Assembly (NCBI GenBank): GCA_021779535.1
Contig: JAJYAM010000002.1
Span: forward strand, 110,434 to 174,433
Origin: Pseudomonadota bacterium
GTDB taxonomy: Bacteria > Pseudomonadota > Gammaproteobacteria > Steroidobacterales > Steroidobacteraceae
DNA: 64,000 bases
Reading direction: 5' to 3'
Positions 34,976-44,981 of the stretch are shown in pieces (the first letter of the stretch is position 1; every line of letters starts with the position of its first letter). The notes below the pieces were generated by a model. That model did not search any database, was not told the origin of the DNA, and saw nothing but the letters and a program-made list of their open reading frames with translations. A program made the position numbers and the translations under genes.

Positions 34976-35841
34976 AGCGGCGGCGTCCCGGCGATCTCGC
35001 GCAGGTACGCGTCGAACGCCGCGTGCACCCGCCGGAACAGCGGACCGGTCCGCCCGGTGCCGACCGCCGCGCCGTCGAGCGTCGTGACCGGCAACACGCC
35101 GCGGGTCGAGAACGCGAGCCAGATCTCGTCGGCCGCCCGCAGGCGCGCTTCGCTGATCGGCTCCGCCTCGGCCGGTATCCCGAGGCGCGCCGCCAGCAAC
35201 ATCACCACGTCGCGTGTCGTGCCGGGCAGGATCTCGTGCCCGTTCGGCGGTGTACGGATCACGCCGCGCTCGACCACGTGGACGGTCGTCGACGAGCCCT
35301 CGGTCAGGCGCCCGTGCTCGAGCAGGATCGTCTCGAACGCGCCGACGTCGGCGGACCGCTTCTTCAGCAATACGTTCGCGAGCAGCGCGGTCGTCTTGAT
35401 GTCGCGGCGTGCCCAGCGCAGGTCGGCGGCCGTCACGGCCGCGACGCCTTGCTCGAACCATGCCGGCGGCGGCGGCTCGAGCGCGGTCGCGAACGCGAAT
35501 ACCGTGGGCACGAGGCCTTCCGGCCACGCGTGGTTGCGCCCGAACTCGGCGCCGCGAGTGACCTGGACGTACAGGTAGAGGTCACCGCCGCCGTTGCGGC
35601 GCGTCAACTCGACGCAGATCTCGGCCCACTCGGCATGAGACTTCGGCATCGGCACGCGGATCTCGCCGAGGCTGCGCGCGAGCCGATCGAAGTGCTCCCG
35701 CACGCGGAACGGCCGGCCGCGATAGACCGGCAACACCTCGTAGACCGAGTCGGCGAACAGGAAACCGCGGTCGAGCGGCGAGATCCGCGCATCCGCGAGC
35801 GGCAGGTATTCGCCGTTCAGATAAGCGATCGGCAGGGGCAT
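34972..35841 (-). CDS. dat: D-amino-acid aminotransferase (class IV PLP aminotransferase)
   Basis: The 289-residue PLP enzyme shows the class IV signatures: PLDRGFLFADSVYEVLPVYRG near the N-terminus, the catalytic Lys in RRDIKTTALLANVLLKK and the long LxEGSSTTVHVV motif. DRGFLFADSVYEV with the D-Ala-type spacing favours D-amino acid aminotransferase (D-Ala/D-Glu interconversion) over branched-chain aminotransferase. Location between dacA and ybeD, after a D-alanine-releasing carboxypeptidase, fits D-alanine metabolism. Confidence 0.88.
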   Translation of the reverse strand: MPLPIAYLNGEYLPLADARISPLDRGFLFADSVYEVLPVYRGRPFRVREHFDRLARSLGEIRVPMPKSHAEWAEICVELTRRNGGGDLYLYVQVTRGAEFGRNHAWPEGLVPTVFAFATALEPPPPAWFEQGVAAVTAADLRWARRDIKTTALLANVLLKKRSADVGAFETILLEHGRLTEGSSTTVHVVERGVIRTPPNGHEILPGTTRDVVMLLAARLGIPAEAEPISEARLRAADEIWLAFSTRGVLPVTTLDGAAVGTGRTGPLFRRVHAAFDAYLREIAGTPPL

Positions 35842-35853
35842 GGCCGGTGATCC

Positions 35854-36990
35854 TCAGGAAAGCCAGAGACGTACGGCGTCGATCAGGTCGCGCCACCAGG
35901 TGCCCGCACCGTCCGCGACCAGCGGATGCAGCGGGGCGGTCGCGATGGTCCTGCCGTGGTCGGACACGATCAACCGCCCGATCGTCGATTGCGGCGTCAA
36001 CGGACCCATCAGCCGAGGCGCGATCTGCACCGACGTGCGCAGCGCGCCGTCGTCGGCGCGCGGGATCGTGACGTACAGGTCGCGGTCGATCCCGGCCGGG
36101 ACGGACGGGTTCTGCGCCTTCCAGACCGTCGCGGTCGCAAGCGGCGCGCGCGCCTTCGCGACGAGCCTCGTATCATAGAACGTGAAACCGTAGTTCAGCA
36201 GCGAGGCGCTCGAGCTCTCGCGATCCATGAAGGTCTGTCCGCCGAGCACGACGGAAATCAGGCGCATGCCGTGACGGTGCTGCGAAGCGACCAGGCAGTA
36301 CCCGGCCGCGTCGGTATGGCCGGCCTTGAGCCCGTCCACCCCCGGGTCGGTGTTCAGCAGGCCGTTGCGGTTCTGCTGCAGGATGTGGTTGTACTCGAAC
36401 TGCTTCACCGCGAACCAGTGATAGTACTGCGGGAAGTCGCGGATCAACGCGGCCGCGAGCAGCGAGAGGTCGCGCGCCGTGGTGTAGAGGCCCGGTTGCG
36501 GCAAGCCGGTCGCGTCGACGTAGTGCGTATGGGTCAGGCCGAGGCGCCGCGCGGTCGCGTTCATCATCCGCACGAACGCGGCTTCGGTTCCCGCGATGCG
36601 TTCGGCGAGCGCGACGGTCGCATCGTTGCCGGACTGGACGATCATGCCGAGGATCAGCGCGCGAACCGGGACCTGCGTGCCGACTTGCACGAAGGTCCGC
36701 GAGCCGCCTTGGCGCCAGGCGTGCTCGCTGATCGTGACCGGATCGCCGAGCTCGAGCTTCCCGGATGCCAACTTCTCGAACACGAGATACGTCGTCATCA
36801 ACTTCGTGAGGCTCGCCATCGGGAGCTCTTCCGTCGCGTTCTTCGCCGCGAGCACCTTGCCGGTGCGGTAATCGACGAGGAGGTAGGCCGTCGCGTCGAC
36901 GTCCGGCGGGTGCGGGACCGCGCTGCCGGCGAGGCAGGGGCCGGCCGCGAGGCAGAGCAAGGCGCACAGGGCCGCAATGGAGCGATGCAT
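35854..36990 (-). CDS. dacA: D-alanyl-D-alanine carboxypeptidase (PBP5/6 family)
   Basis: The 378-residue periplasmic enzyme trims the terminal D-Ala of muropeptides. After a signal peptide (residues 1-22), it has Ser60 in ASLTKLM (SxxK) and the SGN motif in VQSGNDATVALAE. The third box reads KAGHT (Lys222-Ala-Gly) where E. coli PBP5 has KTGHT. A C-terminal PBP5 beta domain and an amphipathic membrane anchor (WWRDLIDAVRLWLS) follow. ATG 36990 is set by the signal peptide. A -10 box lies about 42 nt upstream. Confidence 0.94.
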   Translation of the reverse strand: MHRSIAALCALLCLAAGPCLAGSAVPHPPDVDATAYLLVDYRTGKVLAAKNATEELPMASLTKLMTTYLVFEKLASGKLELGDPVTISEHAWRQGGSRTFVQVGTQVPVRALILGMIVQSGNDATVALAERIAGTEAAFVRMMNATARRLGLTHTHYVDATGLPQPGLYTTARDLSLLAAALIRDFPQYYHWFAVKQFEYNHILQQNRNGLLNTDPGVDGLKAGHTDAAGYCLVASQHRHGMRLISVVLGGQTFMDRESSSASLLNYGFTFYDTRLVAKARAPLATATVWKAQNPSVPAGIDRDLYVTIPRADDGALRTSVQIAPRLMGPLTPQSTIGRLIVSDHGRTIATAPLHPLVADGAGTWWRDLIDAVRLWLS

Positions 36991-37032
36991 GGTCTTCGCC
37001 GACCTCGATGAGGGGCGCGTGGGCGCCCCATT

Positions 37033-37038
37033 AGTGTA
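37033..37038 (-). promoter_or_regulatory. -10 box (TACACT) of dacA-dat-ybeD
   Basis: The minus strand reads TACACT at 37038-37033 in the 86-bp gap between rlpA and dacA, giving a normal leader of about 35 nt. Confidence 0.4.
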
Positions 37039-37076
37039 ACGACGCTCCCCGGCGCGCGTTAGTTCCGCCTGCGTGC

Positions 37077-37925
37077 TCAATCCGGTGCGAGGCGTGCGCC
37101 GGTCACACCGATGCGCTCGAGTTCATCGACGATCCGGTCGTAATCGGCGACGCTCTGGACCGGGCCAATCCGCACGCGGTACCAGCGCCGGCCGCCGACC
37201 ATCGCGTCGCGCACGAACGCGTCCCGATAGCCGTTGTCGCGCAGTTTCGCGAGCAGGCGCTCGGCGTTCGCCGGATCGGCGAACGCGCCGGTCTGGATGT
37301 ACAGGGTCGAGGGGGCGGGCGCCGGCCCCGGCGGCGCGGATGCCGCCGTCGCCGCCGGCGCGACCGATGCGCGCGGATCGATCGATTGCACTTCGACCAT
37401 CGCCGTGCCGGTGCGCAGCATCCCGAGTTTTGCAGCGGCGGTGTACGACAGATCGATGATCCGGTTCTTGACGAACGGCCCGCGGTCGTTCACCCGAACC
37501 ACCACGCTGCGGCCGTTCTCGAGGTCCGTCACCCGAACGAAACAGGGCAACGGCAGTGTACGGTGCGCCGCAGTCATCGCGTACATGTCGTAGGGCTCGT
37601 GGGTCGAGGTCTGCTCCTCGTAGAACCCGGGCCCGTACCACGAGGCGACGCCGCGCTTATCGTAGCCGCTGCAGTGTCGCCGCACGAAATAGCGCTTCCC
37701 GAACACGTCGTAGAACGGCGGGTTGCCGTAGGCCGAGCGTGGCTCGATTCGCGGCACGGCATTCGGGATCGACCTGACGTCGCTCGGCGGCAGCGGTGGC
37801 ACGATGCCGCGCGGCGGCGGCGACGGGCGCTCGGGCGCCACGCCGTGACACGCGGCGAGCACGACCGTGGTCGCGATCGCGAGGCTGGCGCGCAGCCGCC
37901 GCGCGCGCGCGCGCGCGACGATCAT
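37077..37925 (-). CDS. rlpA: Septal ring lytic transglycosylase RlpA, lipoprotein
   Basis: The 282-residue outer-membrane lipoprotein has the lipobox VVLAAC (Cys26). The double-psi beta-barrel (about 85-190) has GVASWYGPGFYEEQTSTHEPYDMYAMTAAHRTLPL and RVNDRGPF with the catalytic Asp; a Pro/Ala linker leads to a C-terminal SPOR domain (about 205-282) starting LYIQTGAFADPANAE. SPOR domains bind denuded glycan at the septum, and RlpA cleaves such strands. It overlaps mltB by ATGA. Confidence 0.94.
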   Translation of the reverse strand: MIVARARARRLRASLAIATTVVLAACHGVAPERPSPPPRGIVPPLPPSDVRSIPNAVPRIEPRSAYGNPPFYDVFGKRYFVRRHCSGYDKRGVASWYGPGFYEEQTSTHEPYDMYAMTAAHRTLPLPCFVRVTDLENGRSVVVRVNDRGPFVKNRIIDLSYTAAAKLGMLRTGTAMVEVQSIDPRASVAPAATAASAPPGPAPAPSTLYIQTGAFADPANAERLLAKLRDNGYRDAFVRDAMVGGRRWYRVRIGPVQSVADYDRIVDELERIGVTGARLAPD

Positions 37926-38947
37926 CGCGTCGGCCCGGCGGCGGCGAGCGCCGCCGGCATCCGCCGCCGCAACGCGACCGCGAGATCGTGGACCGCCATC
38001 GCGTAGAGCGGGCTACGGTTGTAACGCGTGATCGCGTAGAAGTTCTCGAACCCCACGCGCCACGCAAGGCCGTCCGGTCGTTCGGCGGGAACCAGCCAGG
38101 CCCGGCTGCCGGGCCCCGGCGCATCGGTGATGCGCACGCCCGCGGCGCGCAATGCGCCGACCGTCGTCGCCGGGCCGAGCGCGGCGGTGTCCGGCGGCGT
38201 CGCCGCGACGGCGGCACCGACGACCGCGTCGCGCAGCACCGCCCCGCCGGCGACCCAGCCGTTCTCCCGGAGGTAGTAGCCGATGCTGTCGAAGACGTCC
38301 GGCCAGTCGGACCACAGGTCGACGCGACCATCGACCGTCGCATCGATCCCGAAACGCCGGTACGACGAGGGCATGAACTGCGGCGCGCCCATCGCGCCCG
38401 CGTAGGAGCCCTTGACCTCGAGCGGGTCGAAGTCGTGGTCGCGCGCGAGCAGCAGGAATTGCTCGAGTTGCCGGCGGAAGAACGCCGCGCGCGGCGGATA
38501 GTCGAACGCGAGCGTCGCAAGCGCGTCGATCACCCGGTATCCGCCGGTCACACGCCCATAATAGGTCTCGACGCCGAGGATCGCGACGAGGTATTGCGGC
38601 GCGACCCCGGTGCGCGCGCTGGCCTGGCGCAGTTCGCGGCGATGCGCGACCCAGAAGTCCACGCCTTCCTGGATCCGGCGCTCGTTCACGAAGATCGGCC
38701 GGTAGCGATACCACGGCAGCGCCTTCTCGGCCGGTCTTTCCATCGCGGCGACGATCGAAGGCTCGAATTGCGCCGCACCGAGGATGCGGCGCAGTGTCCG
38801 TGGGTCGTAGGCGTCGTGCGCGACCATCCGGTCGATGAATCCCGCGACATCCGCGGCGTGCGTGTCGAGCGCCGAGGCGCCACCCGCCGCCGCGAGGAAC
38901 GATCCGGCGGCGATCAGCCAGAGGCAGAGGCGGTGCCCGTAGCGCAA
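37922..38947 (-). CDS. mltB: Membrane-bound lytic murein transglycosylase B
   Basis: The 341-residue family-3 lytic transglycosylase has a signal peptide (to about residue 26, no lipobox cysteine, so probably soluble periplasmic or SltB-like). The catalytic Glu127 lies in AILGVETYYGR. Further family blocks are SYAGAMGAPQFMPSSYRRFGIDATVDGRVDLW and ENFYAITRYNRSPLYAMAVHDLA. It lies 3 nt after rodA, so it belongs to the mre-mrd operon, and overlaps rlpA by ATGA. Confidence 0.94.
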   Translation of the reverse strand: MRYGHRLCLWLIAAGSFLAAAGGASALDTHAADVAGFIDRMVAHDAYDPRTLRRILGAAQFEPSIVAAMERPAEKALPWYRYRPIFVNERRIQEGVDFWVAHRRELRQASARTGVAPQYLVAILGVETYYGRVTGGYRVIDALATLAFDYPPRAAFFRRQLEQFLLLARDHDFDPLEVKGSYAGAMGAPQFMPSSYRRFGIDATVDGRVDLWSDWPDVFDSIGYYLRENGWVAGGAVLRDAVVGAAVAATPPDTAALGPATTVGALRAAGVRITDAPGPGSRAWLVPAERPDGLAWRVGFENFYAITRYNRSPLYAMAVHDLAVALRRRMPAALAAAGPTR

Positions 38948-38950
38948 AGT

Positions 38951-40090
38951 TCAGGATCCAACCAGCTTGCGATGCGAGTGCAGCGACATCAGGATGCCGA
39001 ATCCCGCCAGGATTGTCACCATCGAGGTGCCGCCGTAGCTCACCAACGGGAGCGGCACGCCCACCACCGGCACGATCCCGCTGACCATGCCGGCGTTCAC
39101 GAACACGTAGACGAAGAAGCTGAGCGCGATCGCGCCCCCGGTGAGCCGTGCGAACGTGTCCTGGCCCTGCATCGCCAGGTACAGGGACCGGCCGATCACG
39201 AACGCATACAGCCCCAGGACCAGCAATTGTCCGAGCAGTCCGAATTCCTCGCCGATCACCGAGAAGATGAAGTCGGTCGAGCTCTCGGGCAGGAAATCGA
39301 GCTGGGACTGGCTGCCGTGCATGTAGCCCTTGCCGAACACGCCGCCCGAGCCGATCGCGATCTGCGACTGGATGATGTGATAGCCCGCGCCCAGCCGGTC
39401 GCTCTCGGGATTCAGGAACGTCAGGATCCGTTCGCGCTGGTACGCGTGGACGAAATGCCAGCCCCCCCACGCCCCGAGCACGAGCACCGGTATCGACAGC
39501 AGGATGATCGACACCGGCAGGCCGGCGAGCAGCATCACGATCAGCCCCGAGGCGGCGATCAACAGCGCGGTGCCGAGGTCCGGTTGCGCGACGACGAGCG
39601 CCGTCGGGATCGCGATGAACACGGCCATCACCACGAGATCCTTGAACGTGGGCGGCAGCGGCCGTTCGTGCATGTACCACGCGCAGATCATCGGGACCGC
39701 GAGCTTCATGATCTCCGAGGGCTGGAAGCGCATGAAGCCGAGGTCGAGCCAGCGTTGCGCGCCCTTGCCGATGTGCCCGGTCACGTCGACGACGATCAGC
39801 AGCAGCACGCCGAGCGCGTAGGCGAGCGGTGCGAACAAGCGCAGGTACTGCGGCGTCGAGAAGCGCGCGAGCACCACCAATGCGGTGACCGCGACCACGA
39901 TGTTGCCGATTTGCCGCTCCACCATCCGCACGTTCTGGCCGGACGCGCTGTACACCACGAGTACGCCGATCGACAGGATCAGCGCGAGCACGCCCGTCAG
40001 CGGACCGTCGAGCCGCAGGGCGCGCAACGCGCGCGTCCCGGCGCTCAGCGTGCGCCGCGTCCGTGACGCAGAGAGTTCATCGAGGATCAT
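38951..40090 (-). CDS. rodA: Peptidoglycan glycosyltransferase RodA (SEDS family)
   Basis: This 379-residue membrane protein polymerises glycan strands for cell elongation. About ten hydrophobic segments are visible. SEDS hallmarks are FQPSEIMKLAVPM, AQPDLGTALL (with the essential Asp), SQIAIGSGGVFGKGY, LPESSTDFIFSVIGEEFG and VGVPLPLVSYGGTSM. It overlaps mrdA by ATGA, matching its obligate partnership with PBP2. Confidence 0.96.
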   Translation of the reverse strand: MILDELSASRTRRTLSAGTRALRALRLDGPLTGVLALILSIGVLVVYSASGQNVRMVERQIGNIVVAVTALVVLARFSTPQYLRLFAPLAYALGVLLLIVVDVTGHIGKGAQRWLDLGFMRFQPSEIMKLAVPMICAWYMHERPLPPTFKDLVVMAVFIAIPTALVVAQPDLGTALLIAASGLIVMLLAGLPVSIILLSIPVLVLGAWGGWHFVHAYQRERILTFLNPESDRLGAGYHIIQSQIAIGSGGVFGKGYMHGSQSQLDFLPESSTDFIFSVIGEEFGLLGQLLVLGLYAFVIGRSLYLAMQGQDTFARLTGGAIALSFFVYVFVNAGMVSGIVPVVGVPLPLVSYGGTSMVTILAGFGILMSLHSHRKLVGS

Positions 40091-42081
40091 CGCGTCCCGG
40101 TCGTCCCCTGTCGCGGTCGAGGTTCACCGCGCGCCGCGGTCGGCGCGCGTGCCGCCGGTGCCGCCGGTGCCGCCGTGGCCGGCGACGGCGCGGACGGCGG
40201 CGGCAGCAAATACGCGTCGAACACCTTGCGCGCGATCGGCGCCGCGACCTGGCCGCCTTCGCCGGTCGCGTTCTCGACCATCACCGCGACCGCCAGTTTC
40301 GGATCATCCGCCGGTGCGAACGAAATGAACAGCGCATTGTCGCGCAGGTCCGCATTGATCGTCTTCTCGTTGTATCGTTCGTTCTTCCGCAGCGAGAAGA
40401 CCTGGGCCGTGCCGGTCTTCGCCGCGATCTGATAGGGCGCGTTCATCCCGATGCGCCAGGCCGTGCCCCCGGGCTTGGTCGCATCCTCCATCCCTTCGTA
40501 GACGACCTCCCACTGCGCGGGCGTGATGCCGCGTACCGTCGGCCCGGGGATCGGCGGCAGCGGGATCATGTGCCGCGCTCCCGGCGGGCGGATCCCGATC
40601 ACGAGGCGCGGGACGAACGAGCGGCCACGCGCGGCGATCGTCGCGACCGCATGCGCGAGCTGCAACGGGGTCGCGAGCATGTAGCCCTGCCCGATGCCGA
40701 CGATCAGCGTTTCGCCGGGGAACCAGACCTCATCCGCCGGGTTCTTGAACGCATGGCGCTTCCACTCCGGCGAGGGCATCAGCCCGGGCAACTCCCCCGG
40801 GATGTCGATGCCGGTCCGCTTGCCGAAGCCGAATTCGCTCAGGAAATGATGCATGCGATCGATGCCGAGGCGGTTTGCGACGTTGTAGAAGTACACGTCG
40901 CAGGACTGGGCGATCGCCCGGCGCATCGAGATCTCGCCGTGTCCGCCGTGCTTCCAGCAATGGTAGAGGTGCGAGCTGCCCGGCAGGTGAAAATACCCCG
41001 GGCAGAAGATCGGCTCGTCCGGCGTGACCACCCCGTAGTGCAGAGCGGCGAGCGCGTAGTAGGGCTTCGCGGTCGAACCGGGCGGATACGCGCCTTGCAA
41101 CGCTCTATTCAGCATCGGCTTGCTCGGATCGTCGAGCAGCGCGCGATACTCCTTGAACGTGAGGCCGCGCGCGAACTCGTTCGGGTCGAACGAAGGCGAG
41201 CTCGCGAGCGCGATCACGTCGCCGGTGCGCGGGTCGATCGCGACGACCGCGCCGCGCAAGCCCTGCAGCGCCTCCTGCGCGACGCGCTGCACCCGCATGT
41301 CGAGGCTCAGGACCAGATCGGAGCCGGCCACCGGGCGCTGCGTCTTCAGTTTCGGGCGGTACGGTCCCTCCCGGGTCACCGGCCGGCCGGCGGCGTTGAC
41401 CAGCACCTCGCGAAAGCCGGGCTTGCCGTGCAGCGTGCTCTCGTAGGTCCGTTCGATCCCGAGCTTCCCGATCAGGGTCGTGCCCGCGTACAGCGTCGGA
41501 TCGATGTGCGCGAGGTCGCGCGGGCCGATCGCGCCGACGTAGCCGATCGCCTGCGCGGTGAGCGGCCCGAACGGGTAGTTGCGCGACAGGCGGGTATGCA
41601 CGTCGATGCCGTTGAATTCGAAGCGATGCAACGCGAAGACCGCCATTTCCTGATCGGTGAGCGCGAGCTTGATCGGCACGCTCTCGTACGGACGGTGCGA
41701 CAGGACGGTCTGCTCGATTCGCGGCAAGTCCTCGGGGTCCAGGAGACCGAGTCGTGCGAGCCGCGCGAGGCTCGCGCGCAGCTGCCGGAGGGAGCCGACC
41801 TGGTCGCGCTCCACCTCGAGCTGATAGGCGGGCATGTTGTCCGCGAGGATCACGCCGCGGCGATCGAGGATCAGGCCGCGGGCCGGCGGAATCGGCTCGA
41901 CCCGGACCCGATTGCCCTGCGAGAGGTCGGAGTAGTACGCGTATCGGACGACCTGCAGGTAGAAGAGGCGCGTGGCCACGGTCAACAGCAGGACCGCGAC
42001 GACGACGCCGGCGACGATGCTGCGGATCGTGAATACCCGCCGTTCGCCCCAGTGATCCTTGATGCGCACGCGCCGGATCAC
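40087..42081 (-). CDS. mrdA: Penicillin-binding protein 2 (elongasome transpeptidase)
   Basis: The 664-residue protein has a single N-terminal membrane anchor (about 20-45), a dimerisation/pedestal domain (PPARGLILDRRGVILADN) and a C-terminal transpeptidase domain with Ser336 in GSTAKPY (SxxK), SCDVYFYN (SxN-type) and KTGTAQ. The C-terminal 45 or so residues are a Pro/Ala/Arg-rich tail not needed for the fold. It cross-links lateral-wall peptidoglycan made by RodA. Gene order mreD-mrdA-rodA is standard. Confidence 0.96.
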   Translation of the reverse strand: MIRRVRIKDHWGERRVFTIRSIVAGVVVAVLLLTVATRLFYLQVVRYAYYSDLSQGNRVRVEPIPPARGLILDRRGVILADNMPAYQLEVERDQVGSLRQLRASLARLARLGLLDPEDLPRIEQTVLSHRPYESVPIKLALTDQEMAVFALHRFEFNGIDVHTRLSRNYPFGPLTAQAIGYVGAIGPRDLAHIDPTLYAGTTLIGKLGIERTYESTLHGKPGFREVLVNAAGRPVTREGPYRPKLKTQRPVAGSDLVLSLDMRVQRVAQEALQGLRGAVVAIDPRTGDVIALASSPSFDPNEFARGLTFKEYRALLDDPSKPMLNRALQGAYPPGSTAKPYYALAALHYGVVTPDEPIFCPGYFHLPGSSHLYHCWKHGGHGEISMRRAIAQSCDVYFYNVANRLGIDRMHHFLSEFGFGKRTGIDIPGELPGLMPSPEWKRHAFKNPADEVWFPGETLIVGIGQGYMLATPLQLAHAVATIAARGRSFVPRLVIGIRPPGARHMIPLPPIPGPTVRGITPAQWEVVYEGMEDATKPGGTAWRIGMNAPYQIAAKTGTAQVFSLRKNERYNEKTINADLRDNALFISFAPADDPKLAVAVMVENATGEGGQVAAPIARKVFDAYLLPPPSAPSPATAAPAAPAARAPTAARGEPRPRQGTTGTR

Positions 42082-42100
42082 CTAGGCGATTCCGGTGCGC

Positions 42101-42577
42101 TCAGCGCTCATGCAGGCGGCGCAGCGTCGCGACGACCAGCGGCCAGATCGCCGCGCCGATGAACGGCCCGAGCCAGCGCGACCAGTCGGTGACCGGATAT
42201 CCGGTCGCTCCGTCGACCCAGAACAGGATGAATTGGTAGATCGCGAGCAGCCCGAAGATCGTCAGCGCCTGCTTCGCGACCGTGAAGACCCGGATCCGCA
42301 GCCGCAGGTGCATCGCCCAGGCCGCCGTCAGCGTGAGCGCGAGCGCATGCTCGCCGAGAACGACGCCGCGGACGACGTCGATCGCGAGACCCGCGGCGAA
42401 CGCCAGGGTCAGGCCGCCGGCGCTCGGCGCCTCGATCGACCAGTAGTACACCACGAGCACCAGGAAGTCCGGCCGCAGCCGGTCGATCACGTCCGGCAGC
42501 GGCACGATCGCGAGCGTGAGCGCGACCAGCGCCGACAGCAGCACCGACATCCGCGGGACCGGCCGGTCGCGATTCAT
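42101..42577 (-). CDS. mreD: Rod shape-determining protein MreD
   Basis: The 158-residue integral membrane protein has five to six hydrophobic segments. LRPDFLVLVVYYWSIEAP and GLAIDVVRGVVLGEHAL are the best conserved MreD patches, and the segment LLAIYQFILFWVDG precedes the last helix. It connects MreC to MreB and RodA. ATGA overlap with mreC at 42574-42577. Confidence 0.92.
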   Translation of the reverse strand: MNRDRPVPRMSVLLSALVALTLAIVPLPDVIDRLRPDFLVLVVYYWSIEAPSAGGLTLAFAAGLAIDVVRGVVLGEHALALTLTAAWAMHLRLRIRVFTVAKQALTIFGLLAIYQFILFWVDGATGYPVTDWSRWLGPFIGAAIWPLVVATLRRLHER

Positions 42578-43482
42578 CGGGATTTCGCCGGCGCGGCCGG
42601 TTTCGGCCGCGGCGCGCGCGCCGCGGGCAACGCCGGCGCCGGCGGACGCGGCTTCGACCGGACGATCAGCAATTCGCGGGAGCTGGCGAGGTTCGCCGCG
42701 GTGCGCGCCTCGACGTCGGCAAGCGAACGCACCGTGTCGATCTTCACGCTGACGACGGTTCCGACGGGGTAGCCTTCCGGATAGGTGCCGCCGAGTCCCG
42801 AGGTCACCAACAGATCCCCTTTGACCACGTCCGCGGTCGTCGGCAGGTACGGCAGCTTCAGGTGGCCGAGATCGCCGGTACCGACCGCGATCGTGCGCAG
42901 GCCGGTGCGGTTGATCATCACCGGGATCGCGCTGGTCGCGTCGCTCAGCATCAGCACGTCGCCGGTGTGCTCGCCGACGCTCTCGACCTGTCCGTAGACG
43001 CCATGGGCGTCGAGCACCGCTTGACCGACGCGCACGCCGTCCGCCGCGCCCTTGTCGACGAGAACCCGCTCGCGAAAGGCGTCGACATCGACGTCCATGA
43101 TGTCGGCGACGAGCGGGTGCGCTTCGGCGCCGGCGGTGCTCGTCCGCAAGCCGCGCAACTCGGCGTTCTCGGCTTCCAGCGCGGCGTAGCGTTGCGATCG
43201 GAAACGCTCGTCGAGCAGCTGCGCGCGCAGGCGCGCATTCTCGGCGCGCAACGTGTCGCGGGTCGTGACGCTCCGGCGCAACCAGGCCCAGCCGCGGAAC
43301 GGACTCGCGACCCCGAGCTCGAGCGGATACACGACGACCGAGAGCGCGCGCCGGATCTTGCTCAGCTGGTCGTAGCGCTTGTCGAGAACGATCAGGCCGA
43401 GCGCGAGCAGCGCGTACAGCACGCTGCGCAGCAGCAGTCCGGAGCTTCGCCCCGCGGTATCGTGACTACGAAACGCGACCAC
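42574..43482 (-). CDS. mreC: Rod shape-determining protein MreC
   Basis: The 302-residue protein has a short cytoplasmic N-terminus, one membrane segment (about 17-33), a coiled coil (about 70-110, RDTLRAENARLRAQLLDE) and a periplasmic beta-barrel pair (about 118-265; VDKGAADGVRVGQAV, LPYLPTTADVVKGDLLVTSGLGG). The tail is Pro/Ala/Arg/Lys-rich. It activates PBP2-RodA. It follows mreB by 24 nt. Confidence 0.95.
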   Translation of the reverse strand: MVAFRSHDTAGRSSGLLLRSVLYALLALGLIVLDKRYDQLSKIRRALSVVVYPLELGVASPFRGWAWLRRSVTTRDTLRAENARLRAQLLDERFRSQRYAALEAENAELRGLRTSTAGAEAHPLVADIMDVDVDAFRERVLVDKGAADGVRVGQAVLDAHGVYGQVESVGEHTGDVLMLSDATSAIPVMINRTGLRTIAVGTGDLGHLKLPYLPTTADVVKGDLLVTSGLGGTYPEGYPVGTVVSVKIDTVRSLADVEARTAANLASSRELLIVRSKPRPPAPALPAARAPRPKPAAPAKSR

Positions 43483-43506
43483 GGGCGCACTCCCCAGTCG
43501 CCGACA

Positions 43507-44624
<1,118 letters not shown>

Positions 44625-44633
44625 GGCGACGTG

Positions 44634-44639
44634 TATGAT
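44634..44639 (+). promoter_or_regulatory. -10 box (TATGAT) of gatCAB
   Basis: TATGAT at 44634-44639, with start predicted near 44646 and a leader of about 45 nt to gatC. Its upstream half overlaps the divergent mreB promoter. Confidence 0.45.
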
Positions 44640-44690
44640 TGCCGATCCCATATTTTTCGAGTGTTCGCCCCGCACCCCGGGTCCCATCCG

Positions 44691-44981
44691 ATGAGCCTCA
44701 CGAGTCGAGACGTCGAAAAGATCGCGCATCTCGCGCGCCTGGGCATCACCGACCAGGAAAAGCCGGTCTACGCATCCAACCTGTCGAAGATCGTCGAATT
44801 CGTCGATCAGCTCGCGCGCGCCAGGACCGACGGGGTCACGCCGATGGCCCATCCGCTGGAGGGCCTCACGCAGCGGCTGCGCGCCGACGAGGTCACCGAG
44901 GCCGATGGCCGCGAGAAATACCAGCGCAACGCCGCCGCGGTCCAGGCGGGCCTGTACCTCGTGCCGAAGGTGATCGAGTGA
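44691..44981 (+). CDS. gatC: Asp/Glu-tRNA amidotransferase subunit C
   Basis: The 96-residue protein starts [19 protein letters not shown], the standard GatC N-terminus, and continues with [16 protein letters not shown] and [34 protein letters not shown]. It wraps around GatA and stabilises the complex that makes Gln-tRNA(Gln) and/or Asn-tRNA(Asn). ATG 44691 is preferred over upstream in-frame starts because the -10 box lies inside the extension. GTGA overlap with gatA. Confidence 0.95.
   Translation: MSLTSRDVEKIAHLARLGITDQEKPVYASNLSKIVEFVDQLARARTDGVTPMAHPLEGLTQRLRADEVTEADGREKYQRNAAAVQAGLYLVPKVIE

Noticed and set aside
37900..37922. Alternating GCGCGC tract at the start of rlpA as a Z-DNA or phase-variable repeat
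   Set aside because: It encodes the Arg/Ala run of the signal peptide; the tract is short, and repeat-length change could not be judged from one sequence.
37796..40066. 756-codon plus-strand open frame over mltB and rodA
   Set aside because: Composition is biased to Arg, Glu, His and Asp with no motif; the minus-strand frames encode unmistakable MltB and RodA.
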